64,000 nucleotides of DNA from contig NZ_CP179213.1 of the NCBI RefSeq assembly GCF_051201685.1, positions 2,914,001 through 2,978,000 of the forward strand, given 5' to 3'. This document shows, piece by piece, positions 24,662 through 33,078 of this stretch. The stretch is from Luminiphilus sp051201685. Its GTDB lineage: Bacteria > Pseudomonadota > Gammaproteobacteria > Pseudomonadales > Halieaceae. The notes below the pieces were generated by a model. The model worked only from the letters and a program-made list of their open reading frames with translations, did no database searches and was not told the DNA's origin. The translations under genes were made by a program, and so were the position numbers. Every line of letters begins with the position of its first letter. Position 1 is the stretch's first letter.

Positions 24662-26440
24662 CTAGTCGTTTTTACCCGCGTCTGACCGTCGCAGTTTGAT
24701 ACTGAGATCACGAAGCTGACTGTCGCTGACTCGTCCTGGCGCCTCAGTCATCACACAAGATGCAGTTTGCGTTTTGGGAAACGCAATCACGTCTCGGATC
24801 GATTGCCCACCGACCATCAGTGTCACCAGTCGATCGAGACCAAATGCCAGACCACCGTGGGGTGGCGCACCGTACTGCAGAGCCGTCAAAAGAAAGCCGA
24901 ATTTCTCAGCAGCTTCATCCGCCTCAATACTCAGGACATCAAAAACAGCCTGCTGCATATCTGGGCGGTGGATTCTAATTGAGCCCCCCCCAAGTTCAGA
25001 TCCGTTGAGCACCATGTCGTAGGCGCGTGATAGCGCTTCCGATGGGTTGTCCCGCAATGCGGCTTCGTCGCAAGAAGGCGCAGTGAAGGGGTGGTGCAAC
25101 GGTGTTAACCCACCCTTGCCATCCTCTTCAAACATGGGGAAATCAACAACCCACAAAGGAGCCCAACCTGCTTCGATAAGCCCCAGGTCCTCCGCCACCT
25201 TGAGGCGCAAAGCTCCCAAGGACTCGTTGACGACCTTACGCTTGTCGGCGCCAAAGAAAATGATATCGCCATCTTTGGCCTCAAGCCGGTCCATCAACTT
25301 GTGGACAACGTCCTCAGGCATGAATTTTAGGATGGGGGATTGCAAGCCTTCCAAACCTTGGGCCAGATCATTTACCTTGACCCACGCCAAGCCTCGAGCG
25401 CCATAAACGCTGACATGGCGGGTATAGTCATCAATCTCTTTCCTAGACAGCTTGGCGCCACCAGTCACTTTCAGTGCCGCAACCCGACCGGCTGAATCCT
25501 GAGCGGGGCCGCTGAACACCTTGAATTCGACGCCAGCCATCAAGTCGTCAACAGAAACGAGCTCCAGCTGAATGCGAAGGTCGGGTTTGTCTGAACCATA
25601 ACGCTCCATGGCCTCATGCCACGTCATATGGGGAAATTCGCCGAGCTCCACGTCTAGATGCTCTTTGAAAACCGAGCGAACCAAGCCCTCAGACAGGCCC
25701 ATAATGTCAGACTCATCCAAAAACGAAGTCTCTAAATCGATCTGCGTGAATTCAGGTTGGCGATCAGCTCGTAAATCCTCATCTCTAAAACATCGGGCTA
25801 TTTGGTAATACCGATCAAAGCCCGACACCATTAAAAGCTGCTTGAACAACTGAGGAGATTGGGGCAAGGCAAAAAATTCGCCCTCGTGGGTTCGGCTAGG
25901 CACTAGATAATCTCGTGCGCCCTCAGGCGTAGCTCGCGTCAAGATGGGAGTTTCAATGTCGAGAAAACCCTGTCCATCCAAGTACTGCCTAATCGATGAG
26001 GTCAGTCGAGCCCGAAACATCAGATTGCTCTGCATCTCTGGGCGACGCAAATCCATGTAGCGGAATTTTAACCGCACGTCCTCACCCACCGTGTGATGCG
26101 CATCCAGCGGAAAAGGTGGTGTCGCAGACTCGCTCAAGAGTTCAATATCTTTGCCGAGTATCTCAATAGATCCCGTAGCCATGGTGGGATTGACAGTGCC
26201 TTCACCTCGAGCACGAACACGACCCGTAATTTTTAGAACATATTCGCTGCGCACACGGTCGGCAAGGGCGAAAGCGGATTCGGTGTCAGGATCAAAAACG
26301 ACCTGCACAATGCCTTCACGATCACGCATATCTAGGAAGATAACCCCACCATGGTCACGACGCCGATCAACCCAACCATAAAGCGTTACCGTGTTATCGA
26401 TATCTGCTTCACCGACTAGGCCGCAGTAATGTGTTCGCAT
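24662..26440 (-). CDS. aspS: aspartyl-tRNA synthetase
   Basis: A class II synthetase of 592 residues. It begins with the OB-fold anticodon-binding domain (VTLYGWVDRRRDHGGVIFLDMRDREG), has motif 2 in YYQIARCFRDEDLRADRQPEFTQ and motif 3 in GLAFGLDRLVTLMVG, and the bacterial-type GAD insertion in between. The size is that of the bacterial type. Whether it is discriminating or also charges tRNA-Asn cannot be told from this window. It follows fmdB. Confidence 0.97.
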   Translation of the reverse strand: MRTHYCGLVGEADIDNTVTLYGWVDRRRDHGGVIFLDMRDREGIVQVVFDPDTESAFALADRVRSEYVLKITGRVRARGEGTVNPTMATGSIEILGKDIELLSESATPPFPLDAHHTVGEDVRLKFRYMDLRRPEMQSNLMFRARLTSSIRQYLDGQGFLDIETPILTRATPEGARDYLVPSRTHEGEFFALPQSPQLFKQLLMVSGFDRYYQIARCFRDEDLRADRQPEFTQIDLETSFLDESDIMGLSEGLVRSVFKEHLDVELGEFPHMTWHEAMERYGSDKPDLRIQLELVSVDDLMAGVEFKVFSGPAQDSAGRVAALKVTGGAKLSRKEIDDYTRHVSVYGARGLAWVKVNDLAQGLEGLQSPILKFMPEDVVHKLMDRLEAKDGDIIFFGADKRKVVNESLGALRLKVAEDLGLIEAGWAPLWVVDFPMFEEDGKGGLTPLHHPFTAPSCDEAALRDNPSEALSRAYDMVLNGSELGGGSIRIHRPDMQQAVFDVLSIEADEAAEKFGFLLTALQYGAPPHGGLAFGLDRLVTLMVGGQSIRDVIAFPKTQTASCVMTEAPGRVSDSQLRDLSIKLRRSDAGKND

Positions 26441-26454
26441 ACTCTTTTCACCAT

Positions 26455-26468
26455 GTCCCCGCGGGGAC
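26455..26468. repeat. 14-bp palindrome between fmdB and aspS
   Basis: A perfect palindrome (GTCCCC followed directly by its complement, with GC at the centre) lies in the 39-base gap just upstream of aspS. There is no T-run after it, so a terminator is unlikely; an operator or a weak RNA structure near the aspS leader is possible. Confidence 0.45.
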
Positions 26469-26479
26469 TCAAACGTCCG

Positions 26480-26830
26480 TTACTTTGTGGTCGTATTATT
26501 TGACTGACCGGAAGACTTTTTCCCTTCTCCAGATGTGCCAGACGCACTGCTACTGCCCGTCTTGGAGCCACCCTCACTTTTTACCGCATTCGATGTCTCA
26601 CCCGAGCTGTTTTTTTCTTTGGTGTCACCCGCCAGGTTCTTCTGGTTTCCCGTCTTAAAGTCGGTCTCATACCAGCCACTGCCCGCCAATCTAAAAGCCG
26701 GGGCACTCACTTGCTTACGCAGTGTTTCCTTGCCACATTCAGGGCAGGTTGTAAGCAGTGCATCTGACAGCTTCTGTAAGGCTTCGAGCTGATGTGAGCA
26801 GTCACTGCACCGGTAGTCATAAATCGGCAC
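26480..26830 (-). CDS. FmdB/CxxC zinc-ribbon protein
   Basis: A 116-residue protein beginning with PIYDYRCSDC and CPECG, the two CxxC knuckles of the FmdB-type zinc ribbon, then a Ser/Gly/Lys-rich disordered tail (about residues 60-116). I start at the GTG at 26830, because the family begins MPIYDYRC and a gggag ribosome binding site sits about 8 bases upstream; the earlier TTG would use that same site as coding sequence. Genes of this family are regularly found before aspS. Function is not established; regulatory roles have been suggested. Confidence 0.88.
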   Translation of the reverse strand: MPIYDYRCSDCSHQLEALQKLSDALLTTCPECGKETLRKQVSAPAFRLAGSGWYETDFKTGNQKNLAGDTKEKNSSGETSNAVKSEGGSKTGSSSASGTSGEGKKSSGQSNNTTTK

Positions 26831-27004
26831 GTCGGTGTCTCCCAACAGGAACAGACAAATCGTTCCAGGCGAATTGAGTGGAAAGTTGAAACTTCTGAGG
26901 GGGCGCAGAATACCGGAAAAACAGGTCTGTTTAAACCGGAGTTACCTCTAACGGGGAGAGGTGGTGTTAATAGCCTAACTATCGACGCGCACAACAGTTC
27001 AACT

Positions 27005-27023
27005 CTCGAGGAAGCGCCTCGAG
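27005..27023. repeat. 7-bp inverted repeat (CTCGAGG)
   Basis: CTCGAGG, five bases, then CCTCGAG, a perfect stem in the gap between the HU-type gene and fmdB. It may form a second hairpin behind the HU terminator. No U tract follows. Confidence 0.4.
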
Positions 27024-27049
27024 CTGCGCATCAATACCGTCATGTAAAC

Positions 27050-27079
27050 ACTCCCCAAGGGCTAACGCCCTAAGGGAGT
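27050..27079 (-). terminator. terminator-like hairpin after the HU-type gene
   Basis: On the minus strand ACTCCCTTAGGGC, a GTTA loop and GCCCTTGGGGAGT form a 13-position stem with one mismatch and one G-U pair, starting 15 bases after the HU-type stop codon. The following bases are only weakly U-rich, so it could be Rho-assisted or mainly stabilise the mRNA. Confidence 0.65.
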
Positions 27080-27094
27080 CACCGGAAACGCCTA

Positions 27095-27517
27095 CTAGTT
27101 GGCGAATTCCTTCATTTTCTTCAACGGGCGAATTTTTACTGCTGTGCTAGCAGGCTTCGCTTTGAACATCGTCTCTTCGCCAGTAAAGGGGTTAATGCCT
27201 TTACGAGCCTTTACCGCTGGCTTACGAACCGTGGTGATTTTCATCATACCCGGGATTGTAAATTCCCCGGCACCGCGCTTTTTGATACTGCCTTCAATCA
27301 ACGCGTCCATTTGCTGCATTACGTCAGAGACCTGCTTTTTAGTCAGACCAGTGTTATCAGCAATGGTGCCAACGATCTGTGTTTTGGTCATCTTGGTCGA
27401 GATGGCCTTCACTTTTGCAGGAGCTGCCTTTGCGGCCGGCTTTTTAGCGGGCGCCTTCTTAGCTGCTGCTTTTTTCTTTGCGGGTGCTTTCTTTGCTGCT
27501 GCTTTTTTGGTTGCCAT
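27095..27517 (-). CDS. HU-family DNA-binding protein with N-terminal histone-H1-like tail
   Basis: A 140-residue protein in two parts. Residues about 1-38 are almost only Lys, Ala and Pro in KKAPAKK/AAAKK repeats like the tails of eukaryotic histone H1. Residues about 43-140 are an HU/IHF fold: MTKTQIVGTIADNTGLTKKQVSDVM dimerisation helices, FTIPGMMKI and the DNA-binding arm ARKGINPFTGE. Mycobacterial HU carries a comparable tail at its C-terminus; here it is at the N-terminus. It should bind DNA tightly and non-specifically, with the tail contacting phosphates. It is a single-gene unit divergent from proS. Confidence 0.88.
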   Translation of the reverse strand: MATKKAAAKKAPAKKKAAAKKAPAKKPAAKAAPAKVKAISTKMTKTQIVGTIADNTGLTKKQVSDVMQQMDALIEGSIKKRGAGEFTIPGMMKITTVRKPAVKARKGINPFTGEETMFKAKPASTAVKIRPLKKMKEFAN

Positions 27518-27635
27518 AGGTCTTTATCACCTTTTAAGTAGTGGTATGGAGACTGGGTAACCGACTCAAAAACCTTAGAATTAAGGCTTCAAAGTGCAGT
27601 TCTGCAGATTCAACACGAGAATATGCTGTAAAACA

Positions 27636-27677
27636 AGGGGTTTTTTTCTTTAAAAGCATAAAAACCCCTGTTTTTTT
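27636..27677 (+). terminator. intrinsic terminator-like hairpin in a divergent gap
   Basis: AGGGGTTTTT (27636-27645), a 14-base loop and AAAAACCCCT (27660-27669) form a 10-bp stem followed by seven T residues (27671-27677) on the plus strand. Its place is odd: it lies upstream of proS and between two divergent genes, so no known gene ends here. It could close a short plus-strand RNA starting near the HU-type gene, or block antisense transcription. On the minus strand it is only weakly terminator-like. Confidence 0.65.
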
Positions 27678-27715
27678 AGTATTTTCCCCCGCGCACAAAG
27701 TTCTACCAAGCTGAC

Positions 27716-27744
27716 TTCCGCCCATTGCCGACTCTCCGTACAAT
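27716..27744 (+). promoter_or_regulatory. possible proS promoter
   Basis: A TACAAT -10 hexamer (27739-27744, 5 of 6 to consensus) is preceded after 17 bases by a poor -35 (TTCCGC). The predicted start is about 24 bases before the proS ATG. Confidence 0.4.
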
Positions 27745-27774
27745 TGTGGCCTTTGTTCTCGGAGTCGCACTATC

Positions 27775-29484
27775 ATGCGTGCCAGCCAGTTTTTACTATC
27801 AACCCTCAAAGAAACACCTGCAGATGCTGAAGTCATTAGTCATCAACTTATGTTACGAGCCGGACTCATCCGTCGAGTAGCCGCAGGCATATACAACTGG
27901 ATGCCTCTGGGGTTGCGCGTGCTCCGTAGAGTCGAACAGGTGGTTAGAGAGGAAATGTGCCGTGCCGGCGCACTCGAAATCAGCATGCCGGTGGTCCAAC
28001 CAGCAGAGCTATGGCTGGAATCTGGTCGCTGGGAACAATACGGACCCGAGTTGGCAAGACTTCAAGATCGACACAATCGAGAGTTTTGCCTGGGACCCAC
28101 CCATGAGGAGATTATTACATCGCTGGGGCGAACTGAGATTAAAAGCTACAAGCAGCTGCCCCTAAATTTCTTCCAAATTCAAACGAAATTTCGCGATGAG
28201 ATTCGTCCTAGGTTTGGCGTGATGCGATCACGAGAATTTATAATGAAAGACGCTTACTCATTTCATACCGATCAAGCGTCTTTAGAGCAAACCTATTGGC
28301 GTATGCACCAGGCATACACAGCTATATTTACCCGACTGGGCCTTAATTTCCGGTCGGTAGAAGCCGACACCGGCTCCATTGGCGGTTCTCACTCACACGA
28401 GTTTCATGTACTCGCTGATTCAGGAGAGGATGCTATCGCTTTCTCGGACACTAGCGACTACGCCGCAAATGTCGAACTTGCTCCCGCGCTTGCACCACCG
28501 GCTACCGATGCTGAGATCAGCGACTTAACCCAATTTGCGACGCCCGGAGTTAAGACGATCGACGAACTGGTAAAGCAGACAGGCGTGAGCATATCTGAGA
28601 CCATAAAGACGTTATTTGTCAAAGGCGAAGCTGATGAGATTGTCGCTTTAGTGCTGCGGGGCGATCACCGGCTAAACGCTTTGAAAGCTGAAAAATTACC
28701 CGGCATACACGCACCTCTGGAGTTAGCCGATGAGGCGAAAGTACTGGCGGTTGCAGGTGCAGGGTTCGGCTCTTTGGGGCCTGTAGGACTTAGTGTACCT
28801 GTTGTTGTTGATCAGAGCGCGGCGGCGCTGAACAGTTTTATTTGCGGGGCAAATCAAGATGGCTTTCACCTCCGAGGCGTTAACTGGTCACGGGATGTTG
28901 CCAATATTGAAACTGCAGATATCCGAGAGGTCGTTGCCGGCGACGCTAGCCCTTGTGGCCAGGGAAAGCTGGAGATTCGTCGCGGTATCGAGGTCGGCCA
29001 TATTTTCCAACTGGGCACCAAATACAGTGAGGCCATGAAAGCTGTCGTTCTCAACGAAGAGGGCAAGTCGGTACCCATGGCAATGGGGTGCTATGGCATC
29101 GGAGTAACACGAATTGTTGCCGCGGCTATTGAGCAAAATCATGATGAGCACGGCATTGTCTGGCCGGAAGCTATGGCACCCTTTGAAGTCGCATTGGTGC
29201 CGTTAAATATGGATAAGTCTGAAGCCGTAGCGGCCGCTACTGAGACACTTTATGAGCAGCTCATTAATTTGGGCGTGGAAGTTTTCATGGATGATCGCAA
29301 GGAGCGGCCAGGCGTGAAATTTGCTCAAATGGAGCTCATTGGCATCCCCGTCCGGGTCACGCTGGGGGACCGGTCTCTTGCTGAGGGCAATATCGAGCTG
29401 CAAGGGCGCACCAGCGACCAGAAGCAACTGATACCAATCGCAGAGGCTGCCGATGCGATTATTGCTATGATTCGCGGTGCGTAA
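27775..29484 (+). CDS. proS: prolyl-tRNA synthetase
   Basis: A bacterial-type class II synthetase of 569 residues. Motif 1 region LIRRVAAGIYNWMPLGLRVL, motif 2 FRDEIRPRFGVMRSREFIMKDAYSFH, the inserted editing (YbaK-like) domain at about 225-400 that clears Ala-tRNA-Pro, motif 3 MGCYGIGVTRIVAA and a C-terminal anticodon-binding domain are all in place. The ATG follows a ggag-containing leader. The next gene overlaps its end by 8 bases. Confidence 0.97.
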   Translation: MRASQFLLSTLKETPADAEVISHQLMLRAGLIRRVAAGIYNWMPLGLRVLRRVEQVVREEMCRAGALEISMPVVQPAELWLESGRWEQYGPELARLQDRHNREFCLGPTHEEIITSLGRTEIKSYKQLPLNFFQIQTKFRDEIRPRFGVMRSREFIMKDAYSFHTDQASLEQTYWRMHQAYTAIFTRLGLNFRSVEADTGSIGGSHSHEFHVLADSGEDAIAFSDTSDYAANVELAPALAPPATDAEISDLTQFATPGVKTIDELVKQTGVSISETIKTLFVKGEADEIVALVLRGDHRLNALKAEKLPGIHAPLELADEAKVLAVAGAGFGSLGPVGLSVPVVVDQSAAALNSFICGANQDGFHLRGVNWSRDVANIETADIREVVAGDASPCGQGKLEIRRGIEVGHIFQLGTKYSEAMKAVVLNEEGKSVPMAMGCYGIGVTRIVAAAIEQNHDEHGIVWPEAMAPFEVALVPLNMDKSEAVAAATETLYEQLINLGVEVFMDDRKERPGVKFAQMELIGIPVRVTLGDRSLAEGNIELQGRTSDQKQLIPIAEAADAIIAMIRGA

Positions 29485-30067
29485 CCGCATCAAAATCGGC
29501 CTGTTGTTAACCTGTTTGTGGTGCTGGCTATTTATTAACGCAGCGCAAGCAGAGCCCGCGGAGCGGGCAGCAATGCGAAGCTTTCTCGAGCAATCCATTG
29601 CTGGCGCGACCAGCTTTGAGGATCGATTTGATGCTGAAGTTTGGCTGCTCGACATGCAGACCCGACTGGCACCTTTCATGTCTGACCCTGAAGAGCGCGT
29701 GCAGTTTTTGACCCTACTGCATCAAGAAGCACTGGCGGCTAATCTTCCCCCCGAGCTGGTACTCGCGCTTATTGAGGTCGAAAGCCACTTTGACCGGTTC
29801 GCAGTATCAAGCGCTGGGGCACAAGGCTACATGCAGGTCATGCCTTTTTGGAAGGATGAGATTGGAAGACCTGGGGACAACCTTACGCGCAGCGATACAA
29901 ACCTACGTTACGGCTGCAGAATTCTTCAGTTCTACTGGCAGCGAGAATCGGGTGATCTACATCGCGCACTGGCGGCTTACAACGGCTCACTGGGCAGTCG
30001 CAAGTACAGCGATAAAGTGTTTCGCGCGTGGCAAAGCCGCTGGCGCAACGCGCCGCTTGACTGGTAG
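29477..30067 (+). CDS. lytic transglycosylase, SLT family, periplasmic
   Basis: A 196-residue protein with a Sec signal peptide (cleavage near NAAQAEP) and a goose-lysozyme-like SLT domain. ALIEVESHFDRFAVSSAGAQGYMQVMPF holds the catalytic Glu and the SxxGxxGxMQ motif, and DTNLRYGCRIL and LAAYNGS complete the fold. It cleaves the glycan strands of peptidoglycan. The start is a GTG at 29477 inside the last codons of proS (8-base overlap), which makes it the second gene of the proS transcript. Confidence 0.9.
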   Translation: MRNRIKIGLLLTCLWCWLFINAAQAEPAERAAMRSFLEQSIAGATSFEDRFDAEVWLLDMQTRLAPFMSDPEERVQFLTLLHQEALAANLPPELVLALIEVESHFDRFAVSSAGAQGYMQVMPFWKDEIGRPGDNLTRSDTNLRYGCRILQFYWQRESGDLHRALAAYNGSLGSRKYSDKVFRAWQSRWRNAPLDW

Positions 30068-30142
30068 TTTATGGTCAGTCGAATTGGGAGGCGGTGCCCT
30101 GATCGGCAAACCCGAGCACTTAAAACGAGAGACTGACTAACT

Positions 30143-30982
30143 ATGGTCAACCTGCAAGCATTTACTCGCTGGAATTCTGATCTCGCAAAAACCGTTGCTG
30201 CTATTGGCGGCGACGCGTTTTTCAATCAGCTGTTCTCGGCTCTTGCGGACCAGGTCGCTCATATCTACCCCCAAATTTGGCTGTACCATCGCGACCTGCC
30301 ACCAAGAATTCTCTATCACGAAATACCCGCTGATGCGGTGGAGCTGCAAATAGACCGGTATCTCGAGGGCCCGTATCGGGAAGATCCCTTTTATCAAATA
30401 TCGATGAATAGCCCGCGTAGCAGTATTTACAAGTTGGGGCGCCTGACAGGCAATACTTTCGAAGACAGCGGCTACTTCCGTAACTACTACGGTGGCACCG
30501 GCACCTGTGATGAGATTACCTTTCTGACGCGCCTAGACGATGGCAGCGTTGTGAATTTTTGTATTATGCGCAAAGCTTGTGACACTCCTTTTAGCGATGA
30601 AGACTACGACCTGCTTTACAGCGTGTCTGAAATTGTGGCGTCGCTTATTCAGTCGCACTGTCATCGGGACGATTTCGCGTCGACAAATTTATTACAACCC
30701 GGGCTCGACGCCCAAATTGACATTGCCTTTAAGTCCTTTGGCAGTGATTTTGTGAGTCCAAGAGAGCGTGAGGTACTAGAGCTAATGCTAAGGGGTTATG
30801 GCGCAGATACGTCTGCGGAGCGACTTTCGATATCCCTCGAGACCGTGCGGCGACATCGAAAGGCACTCTACAAAAAGCTGGATGTGTCCTGTCAGGCTGA
30901 CTTATTTGCACTCTTCATCAACACAATGCCTTATATCGCTAGCGCTCAGGGAGGAGATCCGCTGTCCGTTTACATGCAGTAA
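30143..30982 (+). CDS. LuxR-type transcriptional regulator
   Basis: A 279-residue regulator. The N-terminal 195 residues have no motif I can name with confidence; they look like a small ligand-binding or GAF-like fold with a YREDPFYQ stretch. The C-terminal LuxR HTH domain (about 205-265) is clear: VSPREREVLELMLRGYGADTSAERLSISLETVRRHRKALYKKLDV. There is no receiver domain, so it is not a two-component regulator. The next gene, a glutamine-synthetase-like enzyme 108 bases downstream on the same strand, is a possible target. Confidence 0.85.
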   Translation: MVNLQAFTRWNSDLAKTVAAIGGDAFFNQLFSALADQVAHIYPQIWLYHRDLPPRILYHEIPADAVELQIDRYLEGPYREDPFYQISMNSPRSSIYKLGRLTGNTFEDSGYFRNYYGGTGTCDEITFLTRLDDGSVVNFCIMRKACDTPFSDEDYDLLYSVSEIVASLIQSHCHRDDFASTNLLQPGLDAQIDIAFKSFGSDFVSPREREVLELMLRGYGADTSAERLSISLETVRRHRKALYKKLDVSCQADLFALFINTMPYIASAQGGDPLSVYMQ

Positions 30983-31090
30983 TCCGTAAATCTTTGAACT
31001 AACTCACAAAAAAGCTCCCTTCACTGCCCTTTTTGGGGCATTGCCTGCCCCAGCGGCGCAGCTCAGACTCCCCTCTTTACAAATTTAGCG

Positions 31091-32443
31091 GTGATACCCG
31101 TGCAACGCGAAGTCGACTTATTCCTGAAGGCCTACCCCTCTGTAGAAATGATTGAGGCGCTGATTACTGACTGTAACGGTGTCGCTAGAGGCAAGTGGAT
31201 ACCACGTGGAAAAATACAATCTGTGCTCGATGATGGCTTAAAGCTACCCAAGTCTGCATTGGGTTTAGACATTTGGGGCAGAGATATTCCAGAATTAGCC
31301 CATGCCAATGGCGATATTGACGGTTACTGCATGGCCGTTGAGAACTCTTTAAAGCCCGTGCTGACGCCTCGCGGTACCGATCAGGGACAATTGATCATGA
31401 CCATGATCGATGAAACTGGCGCCCCCTACATGGGTGATCCCCGACAAATTCTTGCCAAGGTTTTGGCGGGATTTACAGAGCGAAATCTGAAGCCTTGTAT
31501 GGCTGCAGAGCTGGAATTTTACTTGGTGCCTGACCCTGGACGAGACAAGCCGCTTAGAAGCGCCCTCGATAGCCTGGACACGTTGGGCGGCAATCTCTAC
31601 GCATTAAATGAGCTAGACCACCACAGTGAAATGCTCGATCTACTGAGAGAGACCTTTAAGGTACAGGACCTTCCCTACGAAGGCATTATCAAGGAATCTG
31701 CCCCAGCTCAATTCGAAATCAATATGGCCCACAGTGACGATGTGATGCTGATGGCGGATCAAATCATACGCATGCAGCGCTGTATTCGCAGAGTCGCTAG
31801 CCAGTGTAATTTGATCGCCAGCTTTATGCCCAAACCCCTTGATGATGAAGCGGGAAATGGCATGCACATCCACTGTAGTGTGCTAGAAGAGCGGGGCCTC
31901 AACATTTTTAACGACGGCAATGATGAAGGCAGCCCTCTGTTGAAGCAGGCGATCGCAGGATGCTTGGAGCTGATGCCCGACTCCATGCTGATTTTCGCCC
32001 CCAGCTTCAACGCTTATCGACGCTTTCAAGCTGGCAATCATGCCCCGACCGTCCCAACATGGGGCTATGACAATCGCACCACTGCACTTCGCGTTCCCTC
32101 TGGGCCACAAACAGCCCTGCGTATCGAGCACCGAGTCGCCGGAGCCGACGCCAACCCCTATTTGGTGATGGCGGTAATGCTGGCCGGAATTCTTCACGGT
32201 CTAGAAAATAAAATGGAGCCCCCAGCGGCGATTGAGGGTAACGCCTGGGATATGCAGCATGAAACGCCCAACCTCCCCTGTCTGATGAATGTGGCGGTAG
32301 AAAAATTTCTAAATTCACCCCTCATCGAAAAATACCTCAGCGCCGAGTTTCAACTGTTATATGGCAAGACCAAAGAGCAAGAGCTGAACGAATTTCAGCG
32401 CCGGGTCACTGATTTTGAGATTGAAACCTATCTCAGGGGTTAA
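31091..32443 (+). CDS. glutamine synthetase family protein (gamma-glutamylpolyamine synthetase-like)
   Basis: A 450-residue GS-fold ligase. The catalytic parts are visible: AAELEFYL with a metal-binding Glu, ESAPAQFEINMAH, the ATP-binding GNGMHIHCS segment, NRTTALRVP and RIEHRVAGADANPYLVMA. Lack of the housekeeping GlnA adenylylation-loop context and the N-terminal shape (VEMIEALITDCNGVARGKWIP) place it with PuuA/GlnA3-type enzymes that add glutamate to polyamines or other amines. The start is a GTG at 31091, with another at 31100; neither has a strong ribosome binding site. No other puu genes are nearby, so the substrate is uncertain. Confidence 0.85.
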   Translation: MIPVQREVDLFLKAYPSVEMIEALITDCNGVARGKWIPRGKIQSVLDDGLKLPKSALGLDIWGRDIPELAHANGDIDGYCMAVENSLKPVLTPRGTDQGQLIMTMIDETGAPYMGDPRQILAKVLAGFTERNLKPCMAAELEFYLVPDPGRDKPLRSALDSLDTLGGNLYALNELDHHSEMLDLLRETFKVQDLPYEGIIKESAPAQFEINMAHSDDVMLMADQIIRMQRCIRRVASQCNLIASFMPKPLDDEAGNGMHIHCSVLEERGLNIFNDGNDEGSPLLKQAIAGCLELMPDSMLIFAPSFNAYRRFQAGNHAPTVPTWGYDNRTTALRVPSGPQTALRIEHRVAGADANPYLVMAVMLAGILHGLENKMEPPAAIEGNAWDMQHETPNLPCLMNVAVEKFLNSPLIEKYLSAEFQLLYGKTKEQELNEFQRRVTDFEIETYLRG

Positions 32444-32513
32444 AAATTGTGCTGATCCGCGAAGCCTTATTCCCGTATCATCTAGCATCTATTGACGCCG
32501 AGAGAAGAACCCC

Positions 32514-32993
32514 ATGACCACTGCCTATGACTTTCAAGCAAGCGCTGCCAATGGCGACGAAGTCAACTTAGACGACTATCGGGGGCGAGTTTTGCTGATC
32601 GTCAATACCGCTTCCAAATGCGGCTTCACCCCTCAATACGAGGGGCTAGAAGCACTTCAAGCCCAATACCACGACAAGGGGTTTGATGTGCTGGCATTCC
32701 CATGTAACCAGTTTGGCGGCCAAGAGCCCGGCAGCGAAGAGGAAATCGTAGAGTTTTGCACTACGCGATTCAGCTCTACGTTTCCTATTTTTGCAAAAAT
32801 TGAGGTCAATGGCGCGGACACACACCCGCTATACAGTTGGCTGAAGGGTCAGGCCAAAGGCATTATGGGTACCGAGCGCATCAAATGGAATTTCACTAAG
32901 TTTCTCATCAATGCCGAAGGAAATGTCGCTAAGCGTTATGGCTCCCAAACAAAGCCCGCAGCCATTGCAAAAGATATTGAAGAACTACTCTGA
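32514..32993 (+). CDS. glutathione peroxidase
   Basis: A 159-residue thiol peroxidase of the GPx fold. The active Cys36 is in NTASKCGFTPQYEGLEAL (Cys, not selenocysteine), with Gln in FPCNQFGGQEPG and Trp-Asn in KWNFTKFLI making the catalytic tetrad. A second Cys in the FPCNQF loop is the usual thioredoxin-linked resolving position in bacterial and plant enzymes. It reduces hydroperoxides in the cytoplasm. Confidence 0.94.
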   Translation: MTTAYDFQASAANGDEVNLDDYRGRVLLIVNTASKCGFTPQYEGLEALQAQYHDKGFDVLAFPCNQFGGQEPGSEEEIVEFCTTRFSSTFPIFAKIEVNGADTHPLYSWLKGQAKGIMGTERIKWNFTKFLINAEGNVAKRYGSQTKPAAIAKDIEELL

Positions 32994-33078
32994 AGGCTCA
33001 CGGCAGAGACCCCGCCACAGGCTTACCGTTGTGAGGATCGTTAATTCCACCCGGCCGAATTAGGCTTCTAGGAACACT

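Noticed and set aside
27099..27560. A 153-residue open frame antisense to the HU-type gene, looking like a membrane protein
   Set aside because: The hydrophobic stretches are the complement of Lys/Ala-rich codons. The HU fold on the other strand is clear.
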